From NCBI GenBank assembly GCA_036280655.1, contig DASUQI010000019.1, positions 6,212-70,211 of the forward strand: a stretch of 64,000 nt of DNA, in the 5' to 3' direction. Below the pieces are notes generated by a model. It worked only from the letters and a program-made list of their open reading frames with translations, did not search any database and was not told the origin of the DNA. A program made the position numbers and the translations under genes. Source of the stretch: DASSJM01 sp036280655 (GTDB taxonomy: Bacteria > Actinomycetota > UBA4738 > HRBIN12). Of this stretch, positions 8,368-15,823 are shown piece by piece; position 1 is the first letter of the stretch, and the number at the start of each line of letters is the position of its first letter.

Positions 8368-8540
8368 GACCCACCCTTACCCCGTCTTGGGGGGAGCGAC
8401 GCGCCGCCCCTCGACAGGGCCGGTTCGCAGGCCGGCGTGACCGCGGATCTCGCGTGTGGGAGCGGCTCCCACCTGTGCCGTGCAGCCTCCGAGGGTTTGT
8501 CGTAGGGTGCGGCGGGCCTGGACTTCGGGGAGGAAGAGGG

Positions 8541-8846
8541 ATGACCTTCCGACTACGCGTGGTCGACTCCGTCCTCGTCGTGAGCGGCGAGCTGGACATG
8601 GCGGATGCCACCAAGTTCTCGGAGCAGGCGACGTCGGCTCTCGACCCGACCCGCGAGGTCGTGCTCGACATCAGCGACCTCGAGTTCATCGACTCGGCGG
8701 GTTTGAGAGCGATCGTGCGCCTGTCCGAGGACGTCTGCCCCTACGGCATCGTCCTCCGCGCACCCCGGGACAACGTCCTGCGGGTCCTCGAGATGCTGAG
8801 CATCGAGAGGGTCGCCGGCATAAGGGTCGAACGCCGCCGCAACTGA
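8541..8846 (+). CDS. STAS-domain anti-sigma factor antagonist
   Basis: A 101-residue single STAS domain. SGELDMADA opens the domain, and DISDLEFIDSAGLRAIVR carries S52, the residue that is phosphorylated by the partner kinase in SpoIIAA/RsbV proteins. The ATG at 8541 has a strong ribosome site (ggggaggaagaggg). An RsbW-like ATPase lies 460 nt downstream and a broken second STAS gene in between, so this is a partner-switching module: unphosphorylated antagonist binds the ATPase and frees a sigma factor or other target. Confidence 0.9.
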   Translation: MTFRLRVVDSVLVVSGELDMADATKFSEQATSALDPTREVVLDISDLEFIDSAGLRAIVRLSEDVCPYGIVLRAPRDNVLRVLEMLSIERVAGIRVERRRN

Positions 8847-8881
8847 TCGGTCTCGGTACTGATCGACGGTCGACGCGGTCG

Positions 8882-9200
8882 CTACCAGACGTCACACGGG
8901 ATCACGTGGATGTTGCGGAGCCGCTCGATCTGGCTGAGCTCGATCAACCTCCGGATCCGACCCCTTCCCGTCCAACCCGTGGATCACGAGGCAGCCGCGA
9001 TCCCCCATCGCGGTCGCGGCCCTTACCAACGAGTGCAGGCCGGTGGAGTCCATGAAGTCCAGGGCCGAGACGTGCACGGTGACCGCCCCCCTGTTCGATC
9101 AGTGAGGCCAGTGCCGCCTCCAGCTGTCCGACCGTACGATGTCGAGCTCGCCCTTCAGGCTGAGTGAACCGGACCGTGACGTATTGGCCTCGAAGAGCAT
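8882..9200 (-). pseudogene. second STAS anti-sigma antagonist gene, multiply frameshifted
   Basis: Read on the minus strand in four successive frame segments this is a complete STAS domain: ATG at 9200, LSLKGELDI, then VGQLEAALASLIEQGG, then VHVSALDFMDSTGLHSLVRA with the phosphorylatable serine, then RRLIELSQIERLRNIHV and a stop at 8882. Three separate indels are needed to join them, so it is a decayed paralogue. Its opposite orientation to the intact STAS gene on one side and the ATPase gene on the other suggests an older, larger switching locus. Confidence 0.75.
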
Positions 9201-9304
9201 GGCCCGAGCGTCCCCTCCTCGACACGGGGATACCGGCGTGCGCTCTCGGAAACTGGGCGTCAACCTGACGTTTGGCCGGCTTGCGATTGGGCAACGGGTA
9301 TCTC

Positions 9305-9709
9305 ATGGAGCACCGTCTCCCGCACTCGACGGCCGCAGCGAGGCGGGCGAGAAGCCTCGCGGACGACTTCGTCCGTGAGCACGGGGGCGAAGCCCGGGCC
9401 AGCGACTTCCTCGTGATGGTGTCCGAGGTCGTGGCGAACGCGGTCCGCTACGGGGAACCGGAGGCGGACGGCCGGATCGGCCTTCGCCTGGACGCGGAGG
9501 GCCGCACGATCCGTGCGGCGGTCACGGATGCCGGGCCCGCCTTCACGTTCGAGCGGGGGGTGCTGGACCCGTCCGAGCTCGGCCACCTCGGATTGTCGCT
9601 CGTGGACGGGCTCTCGGATCGCTGGGGCCTGTCCCTCGACGGCAAGAAGGCGGTCTGGTTCGAGATCGACGTGGCGAAGGAGCCCTCGGGCGGGGGATCC
9701 GGAACCTAG
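9305..9709 (+). CDS. RsbW-like anti-sigma regulatory ATPase (HATPase_c_2)
   Basis: A 134-residue GHKL-type ATPase domain like RsbW/SpoIIAB. The N box is SEVVANAVRYGEPEADG (E and N for Mg-ATP), the G1 box VTDAGPAF, and the G2 region LGHLGLSLVDGLSDRWG. Such proteins bind and silence a sigma factor or phosphorylate a STAS antagonist. Start chosen at ATG 9305; an in-frame TTG at 9272 is possible but leaves a poor ribosome site either way. It forms a module with the STAS gene at 8541. Confidence 0.88.
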   Translation: MEHRLPHSTAAARRARSLADDFVREHGGEARASDFLVMVSEVVANAVRYGEPEADGRIGLRLDAEGRTIRAAVTDAGPAFTFERGVLDPSELGHLGLSLVDGLSDRWGLSLDGKKAVWFEIDVAKEPSGGGSGT

Positions 9710-9849
9710 CCCGAGCGCCCGGCCCCGACCTCCCCATCGTGGTCGTCGAGCAAATGCTTCGTCAGCTCCTCCGGGCTCGCGAACGCCCGCCCGCACACGG
9801 GGCAGGTACCGACCTCGGGATCGCCGTGCTGCCGTTCGGCCTCGCTCAC
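9706..9849 (-). CDS. 47-residue C2H2 zinc-finger-like protein
   Basis: A very short gene on the minus strand, overlapping the end of the ATPase gene by 4 nt. The product has CPVCGRAFASPEELTKHLLD followed by DH, i.e. Cys-x2-Cys-x12-His-x4-His, a classical C2H2 finger spacing, flanked by charged tails. The GTG at 9849 is preceded by ATAGGAGCGACGTC, a good ribosome site, which supports real translation. It directly follows the hemerythrin gene (10 nt) and is probably co-transcribed. Single-finger bacterial proteins are common in actinobacteria; partner unknown. Confidence 0.7.
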   Translation of the reverse strand: MSEAERQHGDPEVGTCPVCGRAFASPEELTKHLLDDHDGEVGAGRSG

Positions 9850-9859
9850 GACGTCGCTC

Positions 9860-10312
9860 CTATGCCGCCGACGGTTGCGCGAGCTGTTCCTTGCGGGCCA
9901 GCATCCGCTCGCCGAGCTGCTCGAGCTCGTCCTTCTCGAAGACCTGCCGGGCCTGCTTGAACATCTCGCCTTCCTCTTCCTCGATGTGGTGCTCGAGGTT
10001 CTCCTTCATGACCGTGAACTTCGCGCCCCATCGCTCGTCGTCGAACGGCACGGCTTCGATCTCGGCCATGACCGTGTCCACGACGTGGTGCTCCTCGTAG
10101 GCCTCGAGCGCGATCTCCTTGGTCTTCGGGTGATCCCGCAGCGCCGGGTAGAGGATCTCTTCCTCGATCGCCTCGTGGACCGTGAGCTCCTGCTTCACCT
10201 TCGCGAAGAGCTCCTGGCGGGTCTTCACGCCCCGTTCGGTCGTCGACTCCAGCTTCGTCAGCATCTTCTTGACCTTGTCGTGGTCGTCCTTGAGCAGCTT
10301 CATCGCGTCCAT
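9860..10312 (-). CDS. hemerythrin HHE domain-containing protein
   Basis: A 150-residue four-helix bundle of the HHE hemerythrin type. The iron ligands expected of the family are visible as KDDHDKVKKM, HEAIEEEILYPAL, EEHHVVDTV and ENLEHHIEEEEGEMF. Roles in the family range from oxygen or nitric oxide sensing to protection of iron-sulfur proteins. ATG 10312 has GGAGG 7 nt upstream. The downstream zinc-finger gene looks operonic with it. Confidence 0.9.
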   Translation of the reverse strand: MDAMKLLKDDHDKVKKMLTKLESTTERGVKTRQELFAKVKQELTVHEAIEEEILYPALRDHPKTKEIALEAYEEHHVVDTVMAEIEAVPFDDERWGAKFTVMKENLEHHIEEEEGEMFKQARQVFEKDELEQLGERMLARKEQLAQPSAA

Positions 10313-10445
10313 CTCGGCCTCCTCGGTTCGGTGCGGGCGATGCTCGTACGGAGAAGGTTCCCGCTGCCGGCTCGGACAAACCACGGGTTGCAGCCGTCCC
10401 GTGCGCTGCTGTCTGATGCACCGACACGGGGAGGCGGGCCCGCCG

Positions 10446-12185
10446 ATGGGGGACGAACCAACCGAAGCGCCGGACGAGCCGCGTTCCGGCCGGTCCGAGC
10501 TGCGCCGCGACCTCGTGCTCGCCGTGCGCGCGCTCCGGGCCTCGTTCCGAAGTCCGGACCTCAGGCGCGCCCTGCTCGCGTTCACCGCGTTCAGCATCTT
10601 CGAGTGGGCGGGCTTCATCGCGGTGATGGTGTACGCCTTCGAGGACGGCGGGACCGCGATGGTGGGAGTGATCTCGCTCGTCCTGTTGATCCCGGCGGCC
10701 ATGTTCGCCCCGATCGGGTCGGTGCTGGGAGACCGGTTCCGGCGCGAACGCGTCTTCCTGCTCGCGGAGGTGGGACTGGCGCTCGCGTGCCTCGTCACCG
10801 CCGTCGCCATGCTCACGAACGCGGCCCCGCTCCTCGTCTACCTGGCCGCCGGCGCCTCGGGGTGGATCCTGTCGCTGATCCGCCCCGTCCAGGGAGCCCT
10901 GCTGCCGTGGATCGTCGACGACCCGGCCGAGCTCACCTCGGCGTACACGGCGAGCGGCGTGATCGAGAGCGTGAGCGTCTTCCTCGGCCCGGCCGTGGCG
11001 ACGGCGGGCTTCGTCGTGGCCGAGGCGATGGACGTCTCCGGCCCCGGCCTGGTGTTCGCGATCCTCGCGGCGCTGCTCGCGATTGGCGCCGTGCTCGTCG
11101 CCGGGATCGGGCGGACGCCTCCGCCGGAGCCGAGCGACGACCCCTCATTCTTCCGAGAGGTCGGCGCGGGGATCCGGTACCTCGGCTCGGACCGACGGCC
11201 GCGTCTCTTGGTGACGTTGTACGGGCTCGGGTCGATCGTGGAGGGCTTCGTCGACACCCTGACCGTCGTGCTGGCGTTCGAGATCCTCGGTTCGGGGCAG
11301 GCGGGCGTGGGAGCGCTCAACACCGCGCTCGGGGTCGGTGGCATCGTGGGCGCGGTGATCGCGCTCGTCGCCGGGGCGCGCGAACGCCTCTCCCCTCCCC
11401 TGAGGCTCGGGACGGCCCTGTACGGCCTGCCGCTCGTCGCCGCGGGCGTGGCGCCGGGGCTGTCCCCCCTGTGGTTCAGCGGAGCCGGGTGCGGGAGCGT
11501 GCTCGTCGACGTGTCGTGCCGGACGATGCTCCAGCGCCTCGTGCCGGACGAGAAGCTCACGCGCGTCTACGGGGCCATGGAGTCCTCGTACCTGGCGGGC
11601 GAAGGGATCGGAGCGTTCATCGCCGCCCTCCTCGTGACGGTCGTCGGTGGCGAGTGGACCCTCGTGATCGCCGGCGCGCTCCTCCCGGTCGCCGGGTTCG
11701 TCGCCAGGCGGGGCATCGACGCCGTGGACGTCGGCCCGCGCGTGCCCGCCGAGGACCTCGAGCTCCTGCGCGGCACCCCGATCTTCGAACCGCTCCCGCC
11801 CGCGACGCTCGAACGCGTGGCGCGGAACTCGGTGCACTCCGACGTGCTTGCCGGACAGGTGGTGATCCGTGAGGGCGACGTGGGCGATCGCTTTTACGTG
11901 GTCGCGAGCGGGCAGGCCGAGGTGGCGACGGGCGGACGTCGCGTCGCGGTGCTCGGGCCGGGCGACTACGTGGGCGAGATCGCCCTGCTCCGGGACGTCC
12001 CGCGGACCGCGACGGTGACCGCGCTCACCGACGCCAGGCTGCTCACCGTCGAGCGGGAGGAGTTCCTTCGCGCCGTGACGGTCCACGAGACGGCGCACGC
12101 CACCGCGCGTTCGGCGGCGGCGGGACGACTCGAGGAGCTCGACGCGGCGCGTTCGGATGAGGGGGACACGCCGGGCGCCGGATGA
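10446..12185 (+). CDS. MFS transporter fused to a C-terminal cNMP-binding domain
   Basis: A 579-residue fusion. Residues about 30-420 are an MFS_3-type exporter with 10-12 hydrophobic segments and the motif-A-like GSVLGDRFRRERV loop. Residues about 440-550 form a cyclic nucleotide-binding beta-roll: IREGDVGDRFYVVASGQAEV, then LGPGDYVGEIALLRDVPRTATV with the Glu and Arg of a phosphate-binding cassette. This implies transport gated by a cytoplasmic cyclic nucleotide, or a degenerate regulatory domain. ATG 10446 has ggggaggcg upstream; an upstream in-frame ATG at 10416 is less well placed. Confidence 0.88.
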   Translation: MGDEPTEAPDEPRSGRSELRRDLVLAVRALRASFRSPDLRRALLAFTAFSIFEWAGFIAVMVYAFEDGGTAMVGVISLVLLIPAAMFAPIGSVLGDRFRRERVFLLAEVGLALACLVTAVAMLTNAAPLLVYLAAGASGWILSLIRPVQGALLPWIVDDPAELTSAYTASGVIESVSVFLGPAVATAGFVVAEAMDVSGPGLVFAILAALLAIGAVLVAGIGRTPPPEPSDDPSFFREVGAGIRYLGSDRRPRLLVTLYGLGSIVEGFVDTLTVVLAFEILGSGQAGVGALNTALGVGGIVGAVIALVAGARERLSPPLRLGTALYGLPLVAAGVAPGLSPLWFSGAGCGSVLVDVSCRTMLQRLVPDEKLTRVYGAMESSYLAGEGIGAFIAALLVTVVGGEWTLVIAGALLPVAGFVARRGIDAVDVGPRVPAEDLELLRGTPIFEPLPPATLERVARNSVHSDVLAGQVVIREGDVGDRFYVVASGQAEVATGGRRVAVLGPGDYVGEIALLRDVPRTATVTALTDARLLTVEREEFLRAVTVHETAHATARSAAAGRLEELDAARSDEGDTPGAG

Positions 12186-12291
12186 GGCCATCCGAGGGGC
12201 GATCGAGCCCCGCTCAAGCGCGGGGTCGAGCACGACGAAACCCCGCGGGTGAAGCCCTGTCCCCACTGCGACGTAGAGCTCCGCGATTTCG

Positions 12292-13098
12292 GTGATCCGC
12301 TGCACCCGCTGCGGAAGGAGCCTGCGCGAGCCTCGTCAGCAGGAAACCGCTGAGGCCGACGGGACCGCCGCCGGTGCGATCGAGGCGAAGCCGTCCGCCG
12401 CCCCCACCGCGGTCGCCGAGGCGTCGCGACCCTCGGGGATCCCGAGCGCCCGCGCGTTCGCGCCCGCCGGCGCGTCGTGGGATCGTTTGCCGACCGGCCC
12501 CTCGTCGGCGCTCTCCGAGGTCGAGGCGCACCGCGCCCTGCCGGCGTACCAGCGCTCGCGCGGACCGGACCTGTGGATCATGTGGGCCGGGCTCGCCGCG
12601 ATCGTCGCGGGGGTCCTCGGCTACCTCGCGGTCCGCGACCCCTGGGTCCATCTCACCGTGTCCGTCCCCGAGACCGAGTTCGACGAGGCGATCCTGGTCG
12701 AGGTCGTGGTGAGGGGCCAGGTGGCCTTCGCCGGGACGGCCGCGAAGGCGCTCGAGGGCATCCTCGCCGGGTTCGGGCTCGTGTGGTTCGTGTTCGGGTT
12801 CAGCCGCCGCTGGACGATCCCGGGCATCGCGAACCCGGCCCTGGCGATCCTGGTGAGCACGGCCGGCGTCGGGCTGACGGTCGTGGCTTCGATGGTGTGG
12901 TTCGTGTGGGAAGACGCGATGGTCCTGCGAGCCAGGACCGCCGGGATGTCGGCGAAGGCGATGGCCGAGCTGCTCGATCGTCAGCCGGCGCCGATCGTCG
13001 CGATCGAGCGGCTGTCCGGGCTGATGACCTTCGGCGGGCTGATGATCCTCGGGGTGTTCGCGTCGTCGCTCGGCTGGTGGCGTACCGCCGCCGCCTGA
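12292..13098 (+). CDS. zinc-ribbon membrane protein, N-terminus probably frameshifted
   Basis: From GTG 12292 a 268-residue protein begins with CTRCGRSL, an Ala/Pro-rich linker (about 15-85) and then three or four membrane segments (WIMWAGLAAIVAGVLGYLAV, GILAGFGLVWFVFGF, LAILVSTAGVGLTVVASMVW, GGLMILGVFASSLGW). The first half of the zinc ribbon, CPHC, lies just upstream in another frame starting at GTG 12249; removing one T in the TTT at about 12287 joins it into CPHC-x(n)-CTRC, the same layout as the gene at 1715-2260. So either the gene is mutated or the true start is 12249. Function unknown. Confidence 0.7.
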   Translation: MIRCTRCGRSLREPRQQETAEADGTAAGAIEAKPSAAPTAVAEASRPSGIPSARAFAPAGASWDRLPTGPSSALSEVEAHRALPAYQRSRGPDLWIMWAGLAAIVAGVLGYLAVRDPWVHLTVSVPETEFDEAILVEVVVRGQVAFAGTAAKALEGILAGFGLVWFVFGFSRRWTIPGIANPALAILVSTAGVGLTVVASMVWFVWEDAMVLRARTAGMSAKAMAELLDRQPAPIVAIERLSGLMTFGGLMILGVFASSLGWWRTAAA

Positions 13099-13130
13099 GC
13101 GACGGGCGCTTCAGGAACTCACAGCGGCGG

Positions 13131-13362
13131 CTAGGGCTTGCCCGTCCCCTCGACCCGGGCCGCCGTCGCCGCGACGTTGTACCCCCACTGGTGCGGGGGG
13201 TCCACGTGACCGCGCCATTTCTTGCTCACGGTCTGCAGCATCGAGCAGTTTGGCGCACTTGAAGAACCGCACCTCGGCGGCGCATGTGTAGCACTTGTAC
13301 TCGGCCGACTCGTACGCGATCAGCTGCGGCGTGAGCCACCACGGGCAGTTGAGCTAGGCCAC
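13131..13362 (-). pseudogene. small zinc-ribbon protein gene, broken
   Basis: Minus-strand reading gives NCPWWLTPQLIAYESAEY, then CYTC and RFFKCAK, then, after one inserted C, CSMLQTVSKKWRGHVDPPHQ and NVAATAARVEGTGKP to a stop at 13131. The paired CYTC and KCAKC motifs look like a zinc ribbon. A GTG at 13362 is followed two codons later by TAG, and the first Cys pair reads CPWW instead of CPWC. Nonsense codon, frameshift and lost cysteine together point to a dead gene just downstream of purE. Confidence 0.6.
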
Positions 13363-13367
13363 GCCGC

Positions 13368-13862
13368 CTAGGGGTTCGACGGGTCCGGGTTCGCGAGGAT
13401 CTCGGCGGCCCGCGCCTCCCGCAGCTTCCGGACCGCCTCGTCGAACTCCGGACGCGAACGCCCGAGGATCTGGGCGGACAGGATCGCCGCGTTGACCGCC
13501 CCCGCCTTCCCAACGGCGAGGACGCCGACCGGGATGCCGCCGGGCATCTGCACCATCGACAGCAGGGAGTCGAGCCCGCCCGCGAGCTTCGACTCCATCG
13601 GGACGCCGAGGACCGGCCTCGTGGTCTTGGCCGCGACGACGCCCGGCAGCGCGGCGGCCATGCCGGCGGCCGCGACGAAGACCTCGACCCCGCGCGACTC
13701 CGCGTCCGCGATCCACTCGGCGAGCTCGTCCGGCGTCCGATGCGCGGACAGCACCCTCGCCTCGAACGAGACGCCGAGCGCGTCGAGCTGCTCCGCGCAG
13801 TGGCGCATCGTCTCCCAGTCCGACGTCGAACCCATGACGACGCCGACGAGCGGTTCGGTCAT
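13368..13862 (-). CDS. purE: N5-carboxyaminoimidazole ribonucleotide mutase PurE
   Basis: A 164-residue class I PurE, the expected length. It converts N5-CAIR to CAIR in purine biosynthesis in the cytoplasm and works as an octamer. The substrate-binding GSTSDWETM motif near the N-terminus and LSAHRTPDEL with the catalytic histidine are present, followed by the AAAGMAAALPGVVAA block. ATG 13862 has cgaggag upstream. The usual partner purK is not next to it in this window. Confidence 0.95.
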   Translation of the reverse strand: MTEPLVGVVMGSTSDWETMRHCAEQLDALGVSFEARVLSAHRTPDELAEWIADAESRGVEVFVAAAGMAAALPGVVAAKTTRPVLGVPMESKLAGGLDSLLSMVQMPGGIPVGVLAVGKAGAVNAAILSAQILGRSRPEFDEAVRKLREARAAEILANPDPSNP

Positions 13863-13951
13863 CCGTGCTCCTCGGGTTCGGGGCGCGGGAAGTGTAGACG
13901 GGAGAAGGGGCGCTCCACCGCGAGGGGGCTCGAGGGTGTAGAAAGCGACCC

Positions 13952-15823
13952 GTGGAGGGGACCGAGGCACGGGAGATCGCCGGCTACCGGATCGAGGCCG
14001 AGATCGGGCGCGGCGGCATGGGCGTCGTCTACCTCGCCACGCAGACATTCCCCGAACGCAGGGTGGCGCTCAAGGTGCTCTCCCCCGACCTGGCCGCCGA
14101 CCCGGCCTTCCGGGAGCGGTTCGTGCGCGAGTCCAACGCGGCCGCGTCGACCGAGCATCCGCACATCGTTCCGATCTACGGGGCGGGTGAATCCGACGGC
14201 GAGCTGTACCTTGCGATGCGCTACGTCGAGGGGACTGACCTGCGGTCGCTCCTGGAACGCGCGGGGCCGCTCGAGCCCGAGCGGGCCGCTAGGATCTGCG
14301 CCGAGATCGCCGACGCCCTGGAGGCAGCGCACGAGCGTGGGCTGATCCACCGTGACGTGAAACCCGGCAACGTGCTCCTCGACACGCGCGACCATGCCTA
14401 CCTGACGGACTTCGGCCTCATCCGGCGAACGCAGGTCGACACCGGCATCACGAAGACCGGGCAGTTCATGGGCACGATCGACTACGTCGCGCCCGAGCAG
14501 ATCATGGGCGGCGAGATCGACGGACGGGCCGACATCTACTCGCTCGGGTGCGTGCTGCACGAGTGCCTGACCGGGGCTCCCCCGTTCCGGCGTGACTCCG
14601 AGGTGGCGACGATCTACGCGCACCTGCACGAGGAGCCGGCCGCGACCGACGAGGCTCGCGGCGCCGGCCCGCCTGTCGAGGCCGTCGCGATCCGGGCGAT
14701 TGCGAAGCGGCCGGACGATCGGTTCTCGACCGCCGGGGGGATGGCCGGCGCCCTCCGTGCCCATCCTGGTTCAGCTCCGACGCGCCGGAGGACGCCCGGC
14801 ATCCGGAAGACGGGTGTGAGGGGTCTGGCGGCCGCCGCGGCCGGGCTCGCGATCGTCGTCGGCGTGGTCGCGTTCGTGCTCTCCCGCGGTGAGGGGGACG
14901 GCGATCCACAGACGACGACAGAGGATGTGGGGGCGGTCCCGCTCGGAACGCTCGTCGGCATCGACCCCCGGACGGGCGAGCCGATCGAGGTCCTCCCGAC
15001 CGGGAGGTTCAACCCGGACGTGGGAGATCGTCCGAAGATCGACGTCGGGTCCGGTTCGATCTGGATCGCCGGCGGCCAGACGGGCCTGTTCGGCGTCGAG
15101 CTCGACTCCGGTGACGTCACGCAGCACGTGTCGACGGACATCGTCGTGGAGGTGCTGGTCGCGGACCGCCTCGTCTGGTCCGGCGAGGCGCCGGGGCTCG
15201 CGGTCGTCGACCCGGCGGTGGCCGAGATCATCGAGGAGATCCGCGTCGTCCGGCCGGAGATCTCGATCAACCCACAGGCCTACGATCTCGCGGCCGGGTT
15301 CGGTGGGGTCTGGGCGATCTTCGCGGAAGGCACCCTCGCGAAGATCTCCCCGCGGTCGTTCGAAGTCGTCGGACGGGCCGAGCTGCCCGGCGCCGACAAC
15401 ATCGACGTCTCGGATGACGCCGTGCTCGTGTCTGACCGGCTCGGAGGCGTCCTTCGCGTCATCGATCCTCGAACCTTCGAGGTCCGCGATGAGATCCCCG
15501 TGAGCGGGAACATCACCGACATCGAGAGCGGAGACGAGGGCGTGTGGGTGCTCGATCCGACGAACGGTTCGGTCACCGAGATCGACCTCGAGGGGGGCCG
15601 GACGGGCCGCTCATGGGACGTGGGGACCGGGGCCCGCGACCTCGGCGTCGGCTCGGGTTGGATCTGGGCGGCGAAGGAGGACGGCACGGTCCTGCGGGTC
15701 GATCCGCTGACGGGCGAGCGCCTCGACATCAACATCGGTACGGAGCTGGTCGCCCTCGCGGTCTCCGAGGACCCCCTCGAACCGGTGTGGGTCTACACGG
15801 GGACCATCACGGATCCCGCCTAG
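13952..15823 (+). CDS. membrane Ser/Thr protein kinase with extracellular beta-propeller
   Basis: A 623-residue PknB-type receptor kinase. Cytoplasmic kinase domain (about 11-270): glycine loop IGRGGMGVVY, K41 in VALKVL, catalytic HRDVKPGN with D135, DFG with D153, and GTIDYVAPEQ activation-segment end. A membrane helix follows (about 288-308, GLAAAAAGLAIVVGVVAFVL), then an outside region of repeated IWIAGG/VWVLDP/IWAAKEDG blades typical of YVTN/NHL-like propellers, likely a sensor. GTG start; TAGAAA lies 7 nt before it, so the mRNA may be leaderless. Converges with the decarboxylase gene, stops overlapping. Confidence 0.92.
   Translation: MEGTEAREIAGYRIEAEIGRGGMGVVYLATQTFPERRVALKVLSPDLAADPAFRERFVRESNAAASTEHPHIVPIYGAGESDGELYLAMRYVEGTDLRSLLERAGPLEPERAARICAEIADALEAAHERGLIHRDVKPGNVLLDTRDHAYLTDFGLIRRTQVDTGITKTGQFMGTIDYVAPEQIMGGEIDGRADIYSLGCVLHECLTGAPPFRRDSEVATIYAHLHEEPAATDEARGAGPPVEAVAIRAIAKRPDDRFSTAGGMAGALRAHPGSAPTRRRTPGIRKTGVRGLAAAAAGLAIVVGVVAFVLSRGEGDGDPQTTTEDVGAVPLGTLVGIDPRTGEPIEVLPTGRFNPDVGDRPKIDVGSGSIWIAGGQTGLFGVELDSGDVTQHVSTDIVVEVLVADRLVWSGEAPGLAVVDPAVAEIIEEIRVVRPEISINPQAYDLAAGFGGVWAIFAEGTLAKISPRSFEVVGRAELPGADNIDVSDDAVLVSDRLGGVLRVIDPRTFEVRDEIPVSGNITDIESGDEGVWVLDPTNGSVTEIDLEGGRTGRSWDVGTGARDLGVGSGWIWAAKEDGTVLRVDPLTGERLDINIGTELVALAVSEDPLEPVWVYTGTITDPA

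Noticed and set aside
12196..12247. GC inverted repeats after the MFS-cNMP gene as a terminator
   Set aside because: Arms cgcgggg/ccccgcg are 15 nt apart with no T-run, and similar GC-rich chance pairs are common at this base composition.
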